Assembly (NCBI RefSeq): GCF_024661895.1
Contig: NZ_CP102453.1
Span: 2,914,001 to 2,978,000 of the forward strand
Length of the DNA: 64,000 bases
Source: Fundicoccus culcitae
GTDB lineage: Bacteria > Bacillota > Bacilli > Lactobacillales > Aerococcaceae
Direction: 5' to 3'
In this document: piece by piece, positions 12,142 to 21,315 of the stretch
Layout: each line of letters opens with the position of its first letter
How positions within the stretch are numbered: position 1 is the stretch's first letter
The notes under the pieces: model-generated
Told to the model about the DNA's origin: nothing
The model's database searches: none
What the model saw: the letters and a program-made list of their open reading frames with translations, nothing else
Program-made: the position numbers and the translations under genes

Positions 12142-12462
12142 CTATAAAGAATCGTCAGGATGACGTTGTTTTGGATATTTTAAGTGAGCGGGTAAATCGG
12201 TATGCTGAGTTGAGGTTATCAGGTATTTACTGATAACAAATTGCTTGCGTTGATTGGTATAACCGTATAAACTGATGGCGTCATCAGGATAGACCTCTTC
12301 AATAAAGCGCAAGGCATTTTTGACAATAATAGCCGTTTTAACTTCATCAGCGACAGAAAATTTGATCAAAATCATAATGGGTTCAGTCGTTTTAATGAAC
12401 TTATGCGAAATAAAGCGACCATTTATCGTGTAATAATCTCTATTTGCTGGTGTTTGTGTCAT
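12142..12462 (-). CDS. Uncharacterised 106-residue protein upstream of uvrC
   Basis: I do not recognise this family. It is a soluble, mixed alpha/beta-looking sequence with no signal peptide or transmembrane segment; the central part (KTAIIVKNALRFIEEVYPDDAISLYGY) alternates hydrophobic residues in a way that would suit a small beta barrel, but this is only an impression. The ATG at 12462 has AAGGTGA seven bases upstream. It ends twelve bases before uvrC, so the two are likely one operon. A probable -10 (TATAAT, minus strand, 12499-12494) lies 30 bases upstream of its start. Confidence 0.7.
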   Translation of the reverse strand: MTQTPANRDYYTINGRFISHKFIKTTEPIMILIKFSVADEVKTAIIVKNALRFIEEVYPDDAISLYGYTNQRKQFVISKYLITSTQHTDLPAHLKYPKQRHPDDSL

Positions 12463-12613
12463 TTTGATTCACCTTACTTATGTCCTTTATTATATTATAC
12501 AACAAGTCGTCAAGTGATGTTGCTTAAGAGTTGTAGAAAAAAGTGTAAATAATAGCTTACAAACGGCTATTTTTTGTATACTGATTGTGTGAATAGAGGA
12601 GGTGTGACTCTCA

Positions 12614-13312
12614 ATGGCACTCAATTTGTATGAATTAAATACCGTGACAATTTTAGTCCGTATGTTATTGGCAATCTTGATTGGTGGTTTACTAGGTGTT
12701 GAACGAGGTTATCAACATCGAACGGCAGGGTTAAGAACTTATATATTGGTTTGTTTAGGGTCAGCTATCATTATGATGACGAATCAATATGTGTTTGTCT
12801 CGATGGGTGTTAGTGATCCAACGCGAATGGGGGCACAAGTTGTTAGTGGGATTGGCTTTCTAGGTGCCGGAACTATTTTAGTGACTGATCGAAACCGTGT
12901 CAAAGGCTTGACGACGGCAGCCGGTTTGTGGGCTGCAGCCAGTATCGGCTTAGCGGTTGGAATAGGCTTTTATGAAGGTGCGATTATTGGTGGGGTAGCT
13001 ATTTTACTAACCATGACTGCTTTGCGACCGTTAAAACGTTATATTCAAGGTCACTCAAGCAAATTGGATTGTTTTATCATTGCTGATTCATTAACGAGCT
13101 TCAATGGGTTTTTGAAATATTGCTCCGACACCCGAGTTAAAATTATTGATTTGAATTTAGAATCGAATCACGGCATAGAGCTAGATAAAGCTCATGGGGT
13201 TGTCTATTATGTATCGGTTGACTTGAATAATTTTATTAAACAAGCTGAATTTATCGATGCGGTGAAGCATTTAAAGGGCATTAATTATTTTGAAGAGATT
13301 ACTGATGAATAA
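12614..13312 (+). CDS. MgtC/SapB family membrane protein
   Basis: Integral membrane protein of the MgtC/SapB family, linked in other bacteria to magnesium limitation and acid stress; enzymatic activity is unproven. The N-terminal 140 residues hold about four hydrophobic helices with the family motifs LIGGLLGVERG, AGLRTYILVCLGSA, GIGFLGAGTI and GLTTAAGLWAAASIG. The C-terminal 80 residues are soluble and may be the ACT-like domain found in longer MgtC proteins. ATG start with GAGGAGGTG upstream. A short hairpin (AATAGC/GCTATT, T-run) at 12551-12575 lies just before a TATACT -10. Confidence 0.88.
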   Translation: MALNLYELNTVTILVRMLLAILIGGLLGVERGYQHRTAGLRTYILVCLGSAIIMMTNQYVFVSMGVSDPTRMGAQVVSGIGFLGAGTILVTDRNRVKGLTTAAGLWAAASIGLAVGIGFYEGAIIGGVAILLTMTALRPLKRYIQGHSSKLDCFIIADSLTSFNGFLKYCSDTRVKIIDLNLESNHGIELDKAHGVVYYVSVDLNNFIKQAEFIDAVKHLKGINYFEEITDE

Positions 13313-13327
13313 AGTGACGCAAAGATA

Positions 13328-13377
13328 TTTACTTTGGGTATGGGTTAGTGTATGCTAAAAGTAAAGAAAAGTAAAGG
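13328..13377 (+). promoter_or_regulatory. Promoter and putative operator of the toxin-antitoxin pair
   Basis: TTTACT (13328-13333), 17 bases, TATGCT (13351-13356). The -35 box is part of TTTACTTT, whose inverted copy AAAGTAAA occurs twice just after the -10 box (13357 and 13367). The arrangement suits autorepression by the antitoxin, as in other type II modules; this is inferred. Confidence 0.6.
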
Positions 13378-13388
13378 GGTTTGCTTTT

Positions 13389-13655
13389 ATGGATTATAAA
13401 CAAAAATTAATTATTTCAGCTAAATTAAGTTCAAAAAATCAAATTACGATCCCACGTGAAATTCGTGCAAAACTAGGCATTCAGATGCATGACGAAATTG
13501 CCTTTGAGATTCTTGAGAGTGGGCATATTCTTTTAAAGAAGAAAATAATCGATGATTTTTGGAGTCAGGTCGCTGAACATCAAGCACAATATGGTCTGTT
13601 TGAAGATGATGCGGTTGACTGGGGTGCGGATATGGGTGATGAGGTTATTGACTAA
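13389..13655 (+). CDS. AbrB/MazE-type antitoxin
   Basis: Antitoxin of a type II toxin-antitoxin pair. Residues 8-50 form a swapped-hairpin AbrB DNA-binding domain (AKLSSKNQITIPREIRAKLGI, then DEIAFEILESGHILLKKK). The acidic C-terminal 35 residues (EDDAVDWGADMGDEVID) are the part that in MazE-like proteins binds and blocks the toxin. 88 residues. The stop overlaps the toxin start (TAATG), giving coupled translation with antitoxin made first. Confidence 0.87.
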   Translation: MDYKQKLIISAKLSSKNQITIPREIRAKLGIQMHDEIAFEILESGHILLKKKIIDDFWSQVAEHQAQYGLFEDDAVDWGADMGDEVID

Positions 13656-14008
13656 TGAAACAATATCATTTAGGTGAGGTCGTTTATGTTGATCTAAATC
13701 CAACTAAAGGGGTTGAGGCCAATAAAAAACGACCTTGTGTTATTGTGAGTAATGATCAATATAATCAGTATTTAAACACCGTGATTATTGCTCCCATAAG
13801 TAATGCTGCTAAGTATGTCAATGACCCAAAATATTCTAAAGCGCCTATGTTTATCCGAATTCCTGAAAACGATGTGGTGACTGGCACCATTTTGTTGCAA
13901 CATTTACGCTGTGTCGACCCTAAAGTTCGGATAACAGGTCATTCTTTATATAAGTTACCTGATGAGTATATTAAGCAAATTCAGGCAGTCATTAAAAATT
14001 TCTTTTAA
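13655..14008 (+). CDS. mazF: MazF/PemK-type endoribonuclease toxin
   Basis: Sequence-specific mRNA endonuclease toxin of the PemK/MazF family, neutralised by the preceding gene. The 117-residue product has the conserved start GEVVYVDLNPTKGVEANKKRPCVIVSND, with the family's basic residue in RP, and the core TGTILLQHLRCVD, where the Thr and Arg-containing strand lines the active site. Both conserved blocks are intact, so the toxin is probably active. Cleavage specificity cannot be predicted here. Confidence 0.9.
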   Translation: MKQYHLGEVVYVDLNPTKGVEANKKRPCVIVSNDQYNQYLNTVIIAPISNAAKYVNDPKYSKAPMFIRIPENDVVTGTILLQHLRCVDPKVRITGHSLYKLPDEYIKQIQAVIKNFF

Positions 14009-14045
14009 CTTGTCGCTGGGTAAGCGGTTTTTGATGATTAAAATA

Positions 14046-14054
14046 TGCTATAAT
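14046..14054 (+). promoter_or_regulatory. Extended -10 promoter of the M3 peptidase
   Basis: TGCTATAAT, an extended -10 element about 30 bases before the start codon. The same TGCTATAMT core occurs before galE, before the polysaccharide cluster, and on the minus strand before the flavodoxin gene. Confidence 0.55.
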
Positions 14055-14084
14055 GAAATACAATTTGATGAAAGTGGTGACAGA

Positions 14085-15788
14085 ATGAAATTTAAAGATA
14101 TGCCTTACGAACGTCCCAATTTATAAGAGGTTTTAAGCCAAGGAAATGCTCATGTCGAACGCATTGAGCAAGCAGAATCAGCCCAAGCGGGAATAGAAGC
14201 GATTCGTGCCTTTCAAGCCTTACAAAATACGCTAGAAACACAAGGGACTTTATCGTCTATTCGCCATTCAATCGATACAAAAGATGCCTTTTATGAAGCA
14301 GAAAATGACTTTTGGGATGAAAATCAACCTTATTTAACGGAAGTCGTGACCGCTTATTATCGTGCCGTCTTAAATAGTCCCTACCGAGCAGCATTTGAAA
14401 AAGAACTACCAAAGACTTTCTTTATGATTGCTGAAAATAGCTTAAGCGTATTTGATCCAAAAGTTATTCCTTTGCTGCAAAAAGAAAATAAATTATCCAG
14501 TGAATATGGAAAATTAATTGCATCAGCTGAAATTGAGTATAAAGGTGAAACCTATAATTTAAGTGGCTTATCTCCGTTTACGCAATCAACGGACCGCCAA
14601 GAACGTAAAACCGTGATGGAATTAATTGGTAATTTCTTTAGTAGCAACCAAGATCAATTTGATCGTATTTACGATGATTTAGTTAAAACACGTGATCAAA
14701 TGGCTAAAGAACTTGGCTTTAAGGATTTTGTTGAAATGGGTTATGTGCGGATGAACCGTTTTGATTATGATCGTGAAGATGTCAAGGTTTATCGCCAAGA
14801 AGTGTTAAAACATGTGGTACCTGTGGCCAACAAATTATACCAACGGCAAGCCGACCGATTAGATTTAGCTGAATTAAAATATTACGATATTCCAATTACC
14901 TATAAAGATGGTAACGCAATACCTAAAGGGTCTGCAGATGACATTGTTAAAAGTGGTCGTCAAATGTATCATGAAATGTCAGAAGAAACAGGCGAATTCA
15001 TTGATTTTATGTTTGATAATGAATTAATGGATTTAGTAACTAAACCGGGCAAAGCTGGTGGTGGTTACTGTACCTACATTCCTGATTATAAATCACCTTT
15101 TATTTTCTCAAACTTTAATGGCACATCTGACGATATCGATGTTTTAACGCACGAAGCAGGACATGCCTTCCAAGTGTATGAATCCCGTTGGATTACGACA
15201 TCAGAAGTGGTTTTCCCAACCTATGAAAGTTGTGAAATTCATTCAATGTCGATGGAATTCTTTGCTTGGCCATGGATGGAATTATTCTTTGAAGAGCAAA
15301 CGCCTAAGTATAAATATAGCCATTTAGCTGATGCGTTGACTTTTTTACCTTATGGAGTATTAGTTGACCACTATCAACACGAAGTCTATGAAAATCCTAA
15401 TATGACACCAGAGGAACGTCGCGCGACTTGGAGACGTTTAGAAAAAGAATACAATCCATGGAAAGATTATGATGGCAATCCATTTTATGAAGAGGGTGGC
15501 TATTGGTTCCGTCAAGGACATATTTTCAGTTCACCTTTCTACTACATTGATTATACCTTAGCCCAAGTTTGTGCCTTCCAATTCTGGAAAAGAAGTCAAG
15601 TAGACAACGATCCAAATGCCTGGTCTGATTATTTAGCCATTTGTAAAGTGGGTGGAACCCTACCATTTGGCGAAATAGTTGAATTAGCTAACTTAAAATC
15701 GCCTTTTGGTGAAAATAATTTAAAAGAGGTCATTGAAGAAATTGACCGCTATCTAAGCAATATTTCCGAAGATACTTTGGTTAACTAG
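14085..15788 (+). pseudogene. M3 family oligoendopeptidase with in-frame stop at codon 14
   Basis: Zinc oligopeptidase of family M3 (PepF-like). The ATG at 14085 begins a normal family N-terminus (MKFKDMPYERPNL), then TAA at 14124-14126, then EVLSQGNAHVERIEQ and so on in the same frame to 15788. Without the stop the protein would be about 566 residues, the usual length. The catalytic HEAGH, near residue 356, and the rest are intact. The expected codon after PNL is probably GAA, so a single G-to-T change would explain the stop. The next usable in-frame start is GTG at 14346, which would drop 87 residues of the helical lid and has no clear ribosome binding site. It may be a recent null allele, a sequencing error or a readthrough site. 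Confidence 0.8.
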
Positions 15789-15821
15789 TAAAACGATTAA
15801 CGCATTTAACTATTGAGCTAT

Positions 15822-15918
15822 AAAAACATTCGTATTTTAAATTTTAGCGGGACCATCAAAAGCCTTGGCTTTTGCTTTAGCGGACGACTATCTAATTAAA
15901 AATACGAATGTTTTTTTA
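15822..15918 (+). terminator. Long structured terminator with GGACC core (element C)
   Basis: Outer stem AACATTCGTATTTT (15825-15838) pairs with AAAATACGAATGTT (15898-15911), followed by seven T. Inside are GCGGGACCATC, a small hairpin (AAAAGCC TTG GCTTTT) and GCGGACGAC. This is a shorter relative of the elements at 24785 and 25076, here after the M3 peptidase gene. Confidence 0.8.
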
Positions 15919-16022
15919 GTGTTAGAATTAAATAGAATTTAGCGTTAAATGAGTGGGAATAGTTAGGTATATTAGCTAAATTTTGATAGAATGAAAGTAA
16001 TAAAAATATAGGGGGCCTTATC

Positions 16023-17036
16023 ATGATAAACGTTGGAACCATTGGTACCTCATCCATCACCGAACAATTTATTAAAGCATTAATCCTTACTAGAAAATAC
16101 CACTTAAAAGGTGTCTACTCGCGAAAAAATGCCACAGCCAAAGATATTGCAACAATTTATAAAGCCGATTATTATACTTCTACCCTAAATCATTTGCTGT
16201 TTGATCCCGATATTGATGTCATTTATATTGCAAGTCCAAATAGTTTACATGCCGAACAAGCCATTAAAGCCATTCGTGCCGGTAAACATGTCATTGTAGA
16301 AAAACCCGCTTTTTGTAATGTCACCGAATGGCATGAAGTATTTGATGAAGCGAGTAAAAATAATGTTTTAGTCTTTGAAGCAGCTTTACATTACCATAAC
16401 CGCAATTATCGTCGGTTAAGCCAATTGGTCAATAATTTAAAACAAGGACATTCATTGCCTTTTGTGGGCGCCAACTTTAATCTGGGTCAATATTCTTCAC
16501 GCTATGAAGAATATAATGCAGCCATGAATGCCAAAGAGGAAGGTCCTAATATCTTTAATCCGGCGTTTTCTGGAGGGACATTAATGGACCTAGGGGTATA
16601 CCCAATCTACGTAGCCGTCGATTTATTCGGTATGCCGGATACTTTATCTTATCACACCGTTAAAGGCGAAAACGGCATTGATCTTTTCGGTAACATCATC
16701 CTAAAATATAAAAGCTCACAAATAAATATCTTTATTTCAAAAGCAGTGCATTCGGCACTTAGCAGTGAGATTTATTTTGATGATGAAACGATTGTGATTG
16801 AAAATATTTCCAAAATTTCATCGGTAAAATTAATCAATAAAGGCGGACAAGTGGCCAATGTTATTAATTATAAGCCAGAAAATGTGATGTATGATGAATT
16901 GATTGCCTTCTCGGAAGTTATACTTGATAAAGACAATATTCATCAAAAAGTTAGGTATGAAAATTGGAAGCAATTATCGCTACAGGTAGCGACTGTCATG
17001 CAATATTTAAGAAAATCAGCAGATTTAGATTTTTAG
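16023..17036 (+). CDS. Gfo/Idh/MocA family oxidoreductase
   Basis: NAD(P)-dependent dehydrogenase of the Gfo/Idh/MocA family. Residues 1-120 are a Rossmann domain with the nucleotide loop VGTIGTSSITEQF, family motif ASPNSLHAEQAIKAIRAGKHVIVEKPA (EKP near residue 94) and an alpha/beta C-terminal domain with ALHYHNRNYRRL and GGTLMDLGVYPIYVAVDLFG. 337 residues, full length. The substrate, probably a sugar or cyclitol derivative, cannot be assigned. The helicase gene starts 13 bases downstream, so the two may share a transcript though no functional link is evident. Confidence 0.88.
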   Translation: MINVGTIGTSSITEQFIKALILTRKYHLKGVYSRKNATAKDIATIYKADYYTSTLNHLLFDPDIDVIYIASPNSLHAEQAIKAIRAGKHVIVEKPAFCNVTEWHEVFDEASKNNVLVFEAALHYHNRNYRRLSQLVNNLKQGHSLPFVGANFNLGQYSSRYEEYNAAMNAKEEGPNIFNPAFSGGTLMDLGVYPIYVAVDLFGMPDTLSYHTVKGENGIDLFGNIILKYKSSQINIFISKAVHSALSSEIYFDDETIVIENISKISSVKLINKGGQVANVINYKPENVMYDELIAFSEVILDKDNIHQKVRYENWKQLSLQVATVMQYLRKSADLDF

Positions 17037-17049
17037 AAAGGTGATAACA

Positions 17050-18330
17050 ATGAGGTTAGAGGAAGACTTAAAAAAATATTGGCACAACAAAGGCTTTGAT
17101 GCAGCTACACCCATTCAAAAAGCCGTATATCAACCAATCATTGAAAAGCAATCTTTTGTTGCCATCTCTCCAACCGGTACAGGAAAAACATTAGCTTATT
17201 TGTTACCACTGATACAAACAATTGAAGCCAATAACGTTTTACAAGTGATTATCTTGGCACCGTCACAAGAGTTAGTGAAACAAATCGGAGAAGTTGCACA
17301 GGAATGGGCTCAATTATTGGGGTTAAAGACCCAAGTGATTTTGGGTGGGGCTAATATTAGTCGCCAAATTGAACAATTAAAGGATAAACCCGAAATTATC
17401 GTCGCAACACCTGGACGATTTGTGGAGTTATTAAATCAAACCCGTAAATTAAAAGTTCATATGGTAAAAACCATTGTTTATGATGAAGCAGATTATTTAT
17501 GGCAAGATGAACATCGACCTGCTTTAGAACAAATTGAAAAACGTTTGGATAAGGATGTACAAAAAATATGGGTCAGCGCGACCCTTGGAGCTCCATTGTT
17601 AAGCTTAGTTCAAGCACCGACGACCATCCCACTTATCCATATGACATCACAAGATAACAAATTACCCATTGAGCATTATTATATTTTAACCACCGATCGT
17701 CAAAAGCCTCAATTATTAAAACGCTTGGGCCAAGTTGACAACATGCAAGCCATTGTGTTTTTCGAACAAGTGAATGAATTAGATCAAGTAGCCAGTAAAT
17801 TAATCTACGATGGTATTAAGGTGGCAGTCTTACATAGTCAAGTGAGTAAGTTTGAACGGCAACATGCCATTGAATCCTTTAAAGCGGGAGAAGTGACTTA
17901 TCTGTTGACAACGGATTTGGCTGGACGTGGCATGGATATTCCCGCGCTCCCATACGCTATTCACTATAATCGAGTCAATAATTTAGATACTTATTTCCAT
18001 CGCTCAGGGCGCGTAGGACGTATGGGACATAAAGGAGTGGTTATTTCCCTAGTGAATGAGCAAGAACACCGCGATTTACAAAAAATATTGGATGCTCGCT
18101 CCATTCAATTAACGGAAAAAATAGTTTTTCAACAGGCCATCGTGGATCCTGAAGTCCGTGAAATAGAAAAAGAAGCGCCAACGAATGCACAATCTAATCA
18201 AACCAAAAGCCCTGCATCCAAGCCACGCCTTGCCAAAGAAAGAACAGCCAACGCTGGGCCTAAGGCAAATGTCAAAAAACGTAAAGTGCGGCTTAAAAAG
18301 AAAAAAGATAAAGGAAAACCAAAACGTTAA
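17050..18330 (+). CDS. DEAD-box RNA helicase
   Basis: ATP-dependent RNA helicase for RNA or ribosome remodelling. 426 residues with Q motif (ATPIQKAVYQ), Walker A (SPTGTGKT), PSQELVKQ, TPGRF, DEAD (YDEADYLW), SAT (VSATL), TTDLAGRGMDIP and HRSGRVGRMG. The last 60 residues are lysine/arginine rich (KKRKVRLKKKKDKGKPKR), a likely RNA-binding tail. The ATG at 17050 has GAAAGGTGA upstream; a GTG at 17041 lies within that site. Which Csh paralogue it is cannot be decided; size and tail suit the small cold-shock type helicases of Bacilli. Confidence 0.93.
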   Translation: MRLEEDLKKYWHNKGFDAATPIQKAVYQPIIEKQSFVAISPTGTGKTLAYLLPLIQTIEANNVLQVIILAPSQELVKQIGEVAQEWAQLLGLKTQVILGGANISRQIEQLKDKPEIIVATPGRFVELLNQTRKLKVHMVKTIVYDEADYLWQDEHRPALEQIEKRLDKDVQKIWVSATLGAPLLSLVQAPTTIPLIHMTSQDNKLPIEHYYILTTDRQKPQLLKRLGQVDNMQAIVFFEQVNELDQVASKLIYDGIKVAVLHSQVSKFERQHAIESFKAGEVTYLLTTDLAGRGMDIPALPYAIHYNRVNNLDTYFHRSGRVGRMGHKGVVISLVNEQEHRDLQKILDARSIQLTEKIVFQQAIVDPEVREIEKEAPTNAQSNQTKSPASKPRLAKERTANAGPKANVKKRKVRLKKKKDKGKPKR

Positions 18331-18472
18331 AAAGTGAGTAAAATCTAGCTTTACATTATTTTTACAAGAAATTTTCATAAAATCAAAACTGATATGTTAA
18401 AGTATTTTTAAAGAGATATTTTTTTATAGTTGTGTGTTGAGAATTGAGAATTAAATGATAAGGAGTCAGATT

Positions 18473-19627
18473 ATGCGAATAGCTATTGTTACAGAGACCT
18501 TTGTGCCGGCTACAGATGGTATTTGTACACGCTTTGCGAAAATGGTTGTTGAATTGAAAAAACTAGGGCATGAAGTGATTGTTATTTCACCTGATTTAGG
18601 TATCGACGAATATGAAGGGATACCTGTATTTAGGATGGATACGCTCACTTTTCCGTTATATGGATCTAGACCTTGGGGCGTACCTAGTCGAAAAATAAAA
18701 TATATCTTAAAAGCCTTTAAACCTGATATAGTCCACGCCGTAAACCCATTTTTTATGGGCACATCTGCCGTACGCTATGCTAAACAACTCAATTTACCCT
18801 TAATCACCTCTTATCACACCCACATGCCCAATTATCTTGACCATTATAAAATGCCTTTACTTAAGCCCCTATTATGGGAGTACATACGCTTTTGGTATCA
18901 ACCCTCTGATATAAATATCACCGTATCTCAGACTTTGTTAGAAGAATTAAATCAACAAAATATTGAAACAGTTGGCGTTTTACCTAGCGGCATTGATTTA
19001 GATAACCGCCATCCTAAATATTTTGATCAAGCCTTATATGATCAGTTAACGTTTAATCAAACTGATAAAAAACTTTTAGTCTATGTTGGGCGACTAGCCG
19101 CTGAAAAAGATTTGGACCAATTACGGGTTATTTTTGATCATCGCGATGATATTTGTTTGGTGATTGTTGGGGACGGTCCCGAACGGGAAAACCTCGAAGC
19201 CTTATTTGAAGGAACACCAACAACTTTTCTTGGTTTTTTACATGGGGAAGAATTGTCTAAAGCCTTTGCGACGGGAGATGCTTTTATCTTCCCTTCAATT
19301 TCGGAAACATACGGTTTAGTTATCTCTGAAGCCATGGCATCTGGCCTGCCTGTTTTTGCAGCTAAAAACGGACCTACGTTAGAGCAAATTACCGATAAAG
19401 AAACAGGCTTTATTTTTGAGTCGCGCAATACCGAAAGTCTCATGACAGCCTTAAAACAGTTGGATAATCCTTTATTATTAGAAAAAGTACGTATTGCGGC
19501 TTTAAAACAGGCTGAATCACATTCGTGGAACAATGCGACACGGAGTCTTTTAGATTATTACGACTTAACGCTTGAAGCGTATCAACGTAATCAAAGCATC
19601 GCTCTGCAAGAAACCATTAATTTTTAG
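18473..19627 (+). CDS. Glycosyltransferase family 4 protein
   Basis: GT-B fold glycosyltransferase of 384 residues. The N-terminus (MRIAIVTETFVPATDGICTRF) and the donor-site motif SETYGLVISEAMASGLPVFA (E-x7-E type) resemble lipid-glycosylating and mannosyl transferases of family 4. No transmembrane segment, so probably peripheral at the membrane. The ATG at 18473 follows AAGGAG by seven bases; ATG 18455 lies upstream of that site and is not used. It stands alone, with a terminator at 19661. Acceptor unknown; a glycolipid synthase is one possibility. Confidence 0.85.
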   Translation: MRIAIVTETFVPATDGICTRFAKMVVELKKLGHEVIVISPDLGIDEYEGIPVFRMDTLTFPLYGSRPWGVPSRKIKYILKAFKPDIVHAVNPFFMGTSAVRYAKQLNLPLITSYHTHMPNYLDHYKMPLLKPLLWEYIRFWYQPSDINITVSQTLLEELNQQNIETVGVLPSGIDLDNRHPKYFDQALYDQLTFNQTDKKLLVYVGRLAAEKDLDQLRVIFDHRDDICLVIVGDGPERENLEALFEGTPTTFLGFLHGEELSKAFATGDAFIFPSISETYGLVISEAMASGLPVFAAKNGPTLEQITDKETGFIFESRNTESLMTALKQLDNPLLLEKVRIAALKQAESHSWNNATRSLLDYYDLTLEAYQRNQSIALQETINF

Positions 19628-19660
19628 AAAACGAACAGCCGCAAAAGTGACACAATCAAT

Positions 19661-19707
19661 AAACTAATTAGCTTGCATTTTAAGATGACAAGCTAGTTAG
19701 TTTTTTT
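19661..19707 (+). terminator. Terminator after the GT4 gene
   Basis: AAACTAATTAGCTTG pairs with CAAGCTAGTTAGTTT around a 13-base loop, followed by a T-run. Confidence 0.85.
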
Positions 19708-19852
19708 CTGTTAGTTCCTAATCGATAAAACCTTGAATGAAAAGTATCAAGTTCTTTTTTATAGTAGGGGGTAATAGAGTCTGATATAATGAAAAAGAAT
19801 GCATGATTCCATACTTCATGACATCAAATATTTATTAAGTGAGGTTTTATAT

Positions 19853-20722
19853 ATGATTGGAGCGTTAGAAGCGGGCGGAACCAAAATGGTTTGCGCTATT
19901 TTTTCAGACCAAGGCGCGTTGGTCGATCGAGTAAGTTATCCCACTGAAACACCCATTGAAGTGATGCCGAAAATAATCGCTTATTTTAAACAATATCCTG
20001 AATTAAAGGCCATTGGCGTAGGGTCGTTTGGTCCGATTGGGGTGAATCCTGAGTTAGAATCCTTTGGTTATATCACAACAACCCCAAAATTAGCTTGGCA
20101 ACACTATAATTTATATGGAACATTAAAAGAAGCTTTGCCATTACCTATTGCATGGACAACGGATGTGAATGCGGCTGCCTACGGAGAGTTACGCCAAGGT
20201 GCTGCTCAAGACGTTAAAAATTGTCTGTATTTAACGGTTGGCACTGGCATCGGTGGCGGTGTGGTTGTCAATGAAAAAGTTGTCGAAGGTTATGCCCATC
20301 CAGAAGCCGGACATATGCTTTTAATGCGAAATGAACAGGATGACTATGAAGGCTTTTGTCCTTACCATAAGAATTGTGCGGAGTCACTGGCAGCTGGCCC
20401 GGCGATTGAAGGTCGATGGGGCAAGAAAGCTATTGAATTGACTGATAATCCAGAAGTTTGGGAATTAGAAGCGGAGTATTTAGCGCAAGCCCTATATAAT
20501 TATTACGTGACCTTAAGTAGTGAGCGATTTATTTTGGGAGGCGGCGTGATGAAACAAAGCCAACTATTCCCCTTAATAAGAGCCAAATTCGCTGAATTAA
20601 ATAATGGCTATTTGGAATTACCCGAATTAGAATCGTTCATCGTTCCACCGCAATTAGGCGATAATGCCGGTATAACAGGCTGTTATGAATTAGCTAAAGA
20701 TCTCATCGAGGCAAATGTGTGA
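19853..20722 (+). CDS. scrK: Fructokinase (ROK family)
   Basis: Phosphorylates fructose to fructose-6-phosphate. 289 residues, the usual ScrK length. ATP site ALEAGGTKMVCAI at the N-terminus, TVGTGIGGGVV in the middle, and the ROK zinc site HPEAGH...CPYHKNC followed by AESLAAGPAIEGRWG, which is characteristic of fructokinases rather than glucokinases. The ATG at 19853 has GTGAGG upstream; the ATG at 19799 would add an unrelated 18-residue leader. The stop overlaps the next gene's start (GTGA). No sucrose hydrolase or PTS is adjacent. Confidence 0.9.
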   Translation: MIGALEAGGTKMVCAIFSDQGALVDRVSYPTETPIEVMPKIIAYFKQYPELKAIGVGSFGPIGVNPELESFGYITTTPKLAWQHYNLYGTLKEALPLPIAWTTDVNAAAYGELRQGAAQDVKNCLYLTVGTGIGGGVVVNEKVVEGYAHPEAGHMLLMRNEQDDYEGFCPYHKNCAESLAAGPAIEGRWGKKAIELTDNPEVWELEAEYLAQALYNYYVTLSSERFILGGGVMKQSQLFPLIRAKFAELNNGYLELPELESFIVPPQLGDNAGITGCYELAKDLIEANV

Positions 20723-21294
20723 AAATTAAATGGGAAAAGCGTTATCCACGGACACAATGGCCGAAAAAATGGCATGGATTATCGATGACAGAAATGAAAG
20801 TGTATCAACCCTATGTTAATCGAATTAAACCCGGTATTTGTGGGTCCTATGCTACAGCAGCCTTGATTCACTATTTCATTCAAAAGCAATACAATCATTC
20901 ACTAAATATCGCTGATTTAATCAAGATATTAGAACCCATGATTGAATATCGTTACCCCTACAAGGGCACTTTGCCGTGGGATTTGAAAGCAGGAATCAAT
21001 CAGTTATTACCTAAAGAAATACCTTACCAAGCCCGGTATCATTTAATTTCTAATCCAATTGTGTTGGAACAATTAAGTAATGAAAATCCGCTGCCAGTTA
21101 TCGTAGGAACCGCAAGGATATTAGGCAATCATTATGGGAATCATTGGGTACTCGTTTACGCTTATGGTTACAACAACGAAGGCAAATTATTTTATCGAGC
21201 CTACGACAATCATGGACGCATTGGGGCGGTCATACCTGCTAGTCAAACCTTTGCGGCAGTGTGGTTAGAAGCTGTACAACATGAACAAAAGTGA
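20719..21294 (+). CDS. C39-like cysteine peptidase-fold protein, function unknown
   Basis: A 191-residue protein without signal peptide or membrane segment. PGICGSYATAALIHYF carries a Cys at a helix start, GNHWVLVYAYG carries a His after a hydrophobic strand and YRAYDNHGR carries Asp/Asn; this order and spacing suit papain/C39-like peptidases. I infer fold and possible activity only from these motifs. It begins with GTG overlapping the fructokinase stop and ends 21 bases before the glutathione reductase gene, so the three are probably one operon. A role linked to thiol or peptide metabolism is speculative. Confidence 0.72.
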   Translation: MKIKWEKRYPRTQWPKKWHGLSMTEMKVYQPYVNRIKPGICGSYATAALIHYFIQKQYNHSLNIADLIKILEPMIEYRYPYKGTLPWDLKAGINQLLPKEIPYQARYHLISNPIVLEQLSNENPLPVIVGTARILGNHYGNHWVLVYAYGYNNEGKLFYRAYDNHGRIGAVIPASQTFAAVWLEAVQHEQK

Positions 21295-21315
21295 ATTATT
21301 TAAGGAGAATTGTAT

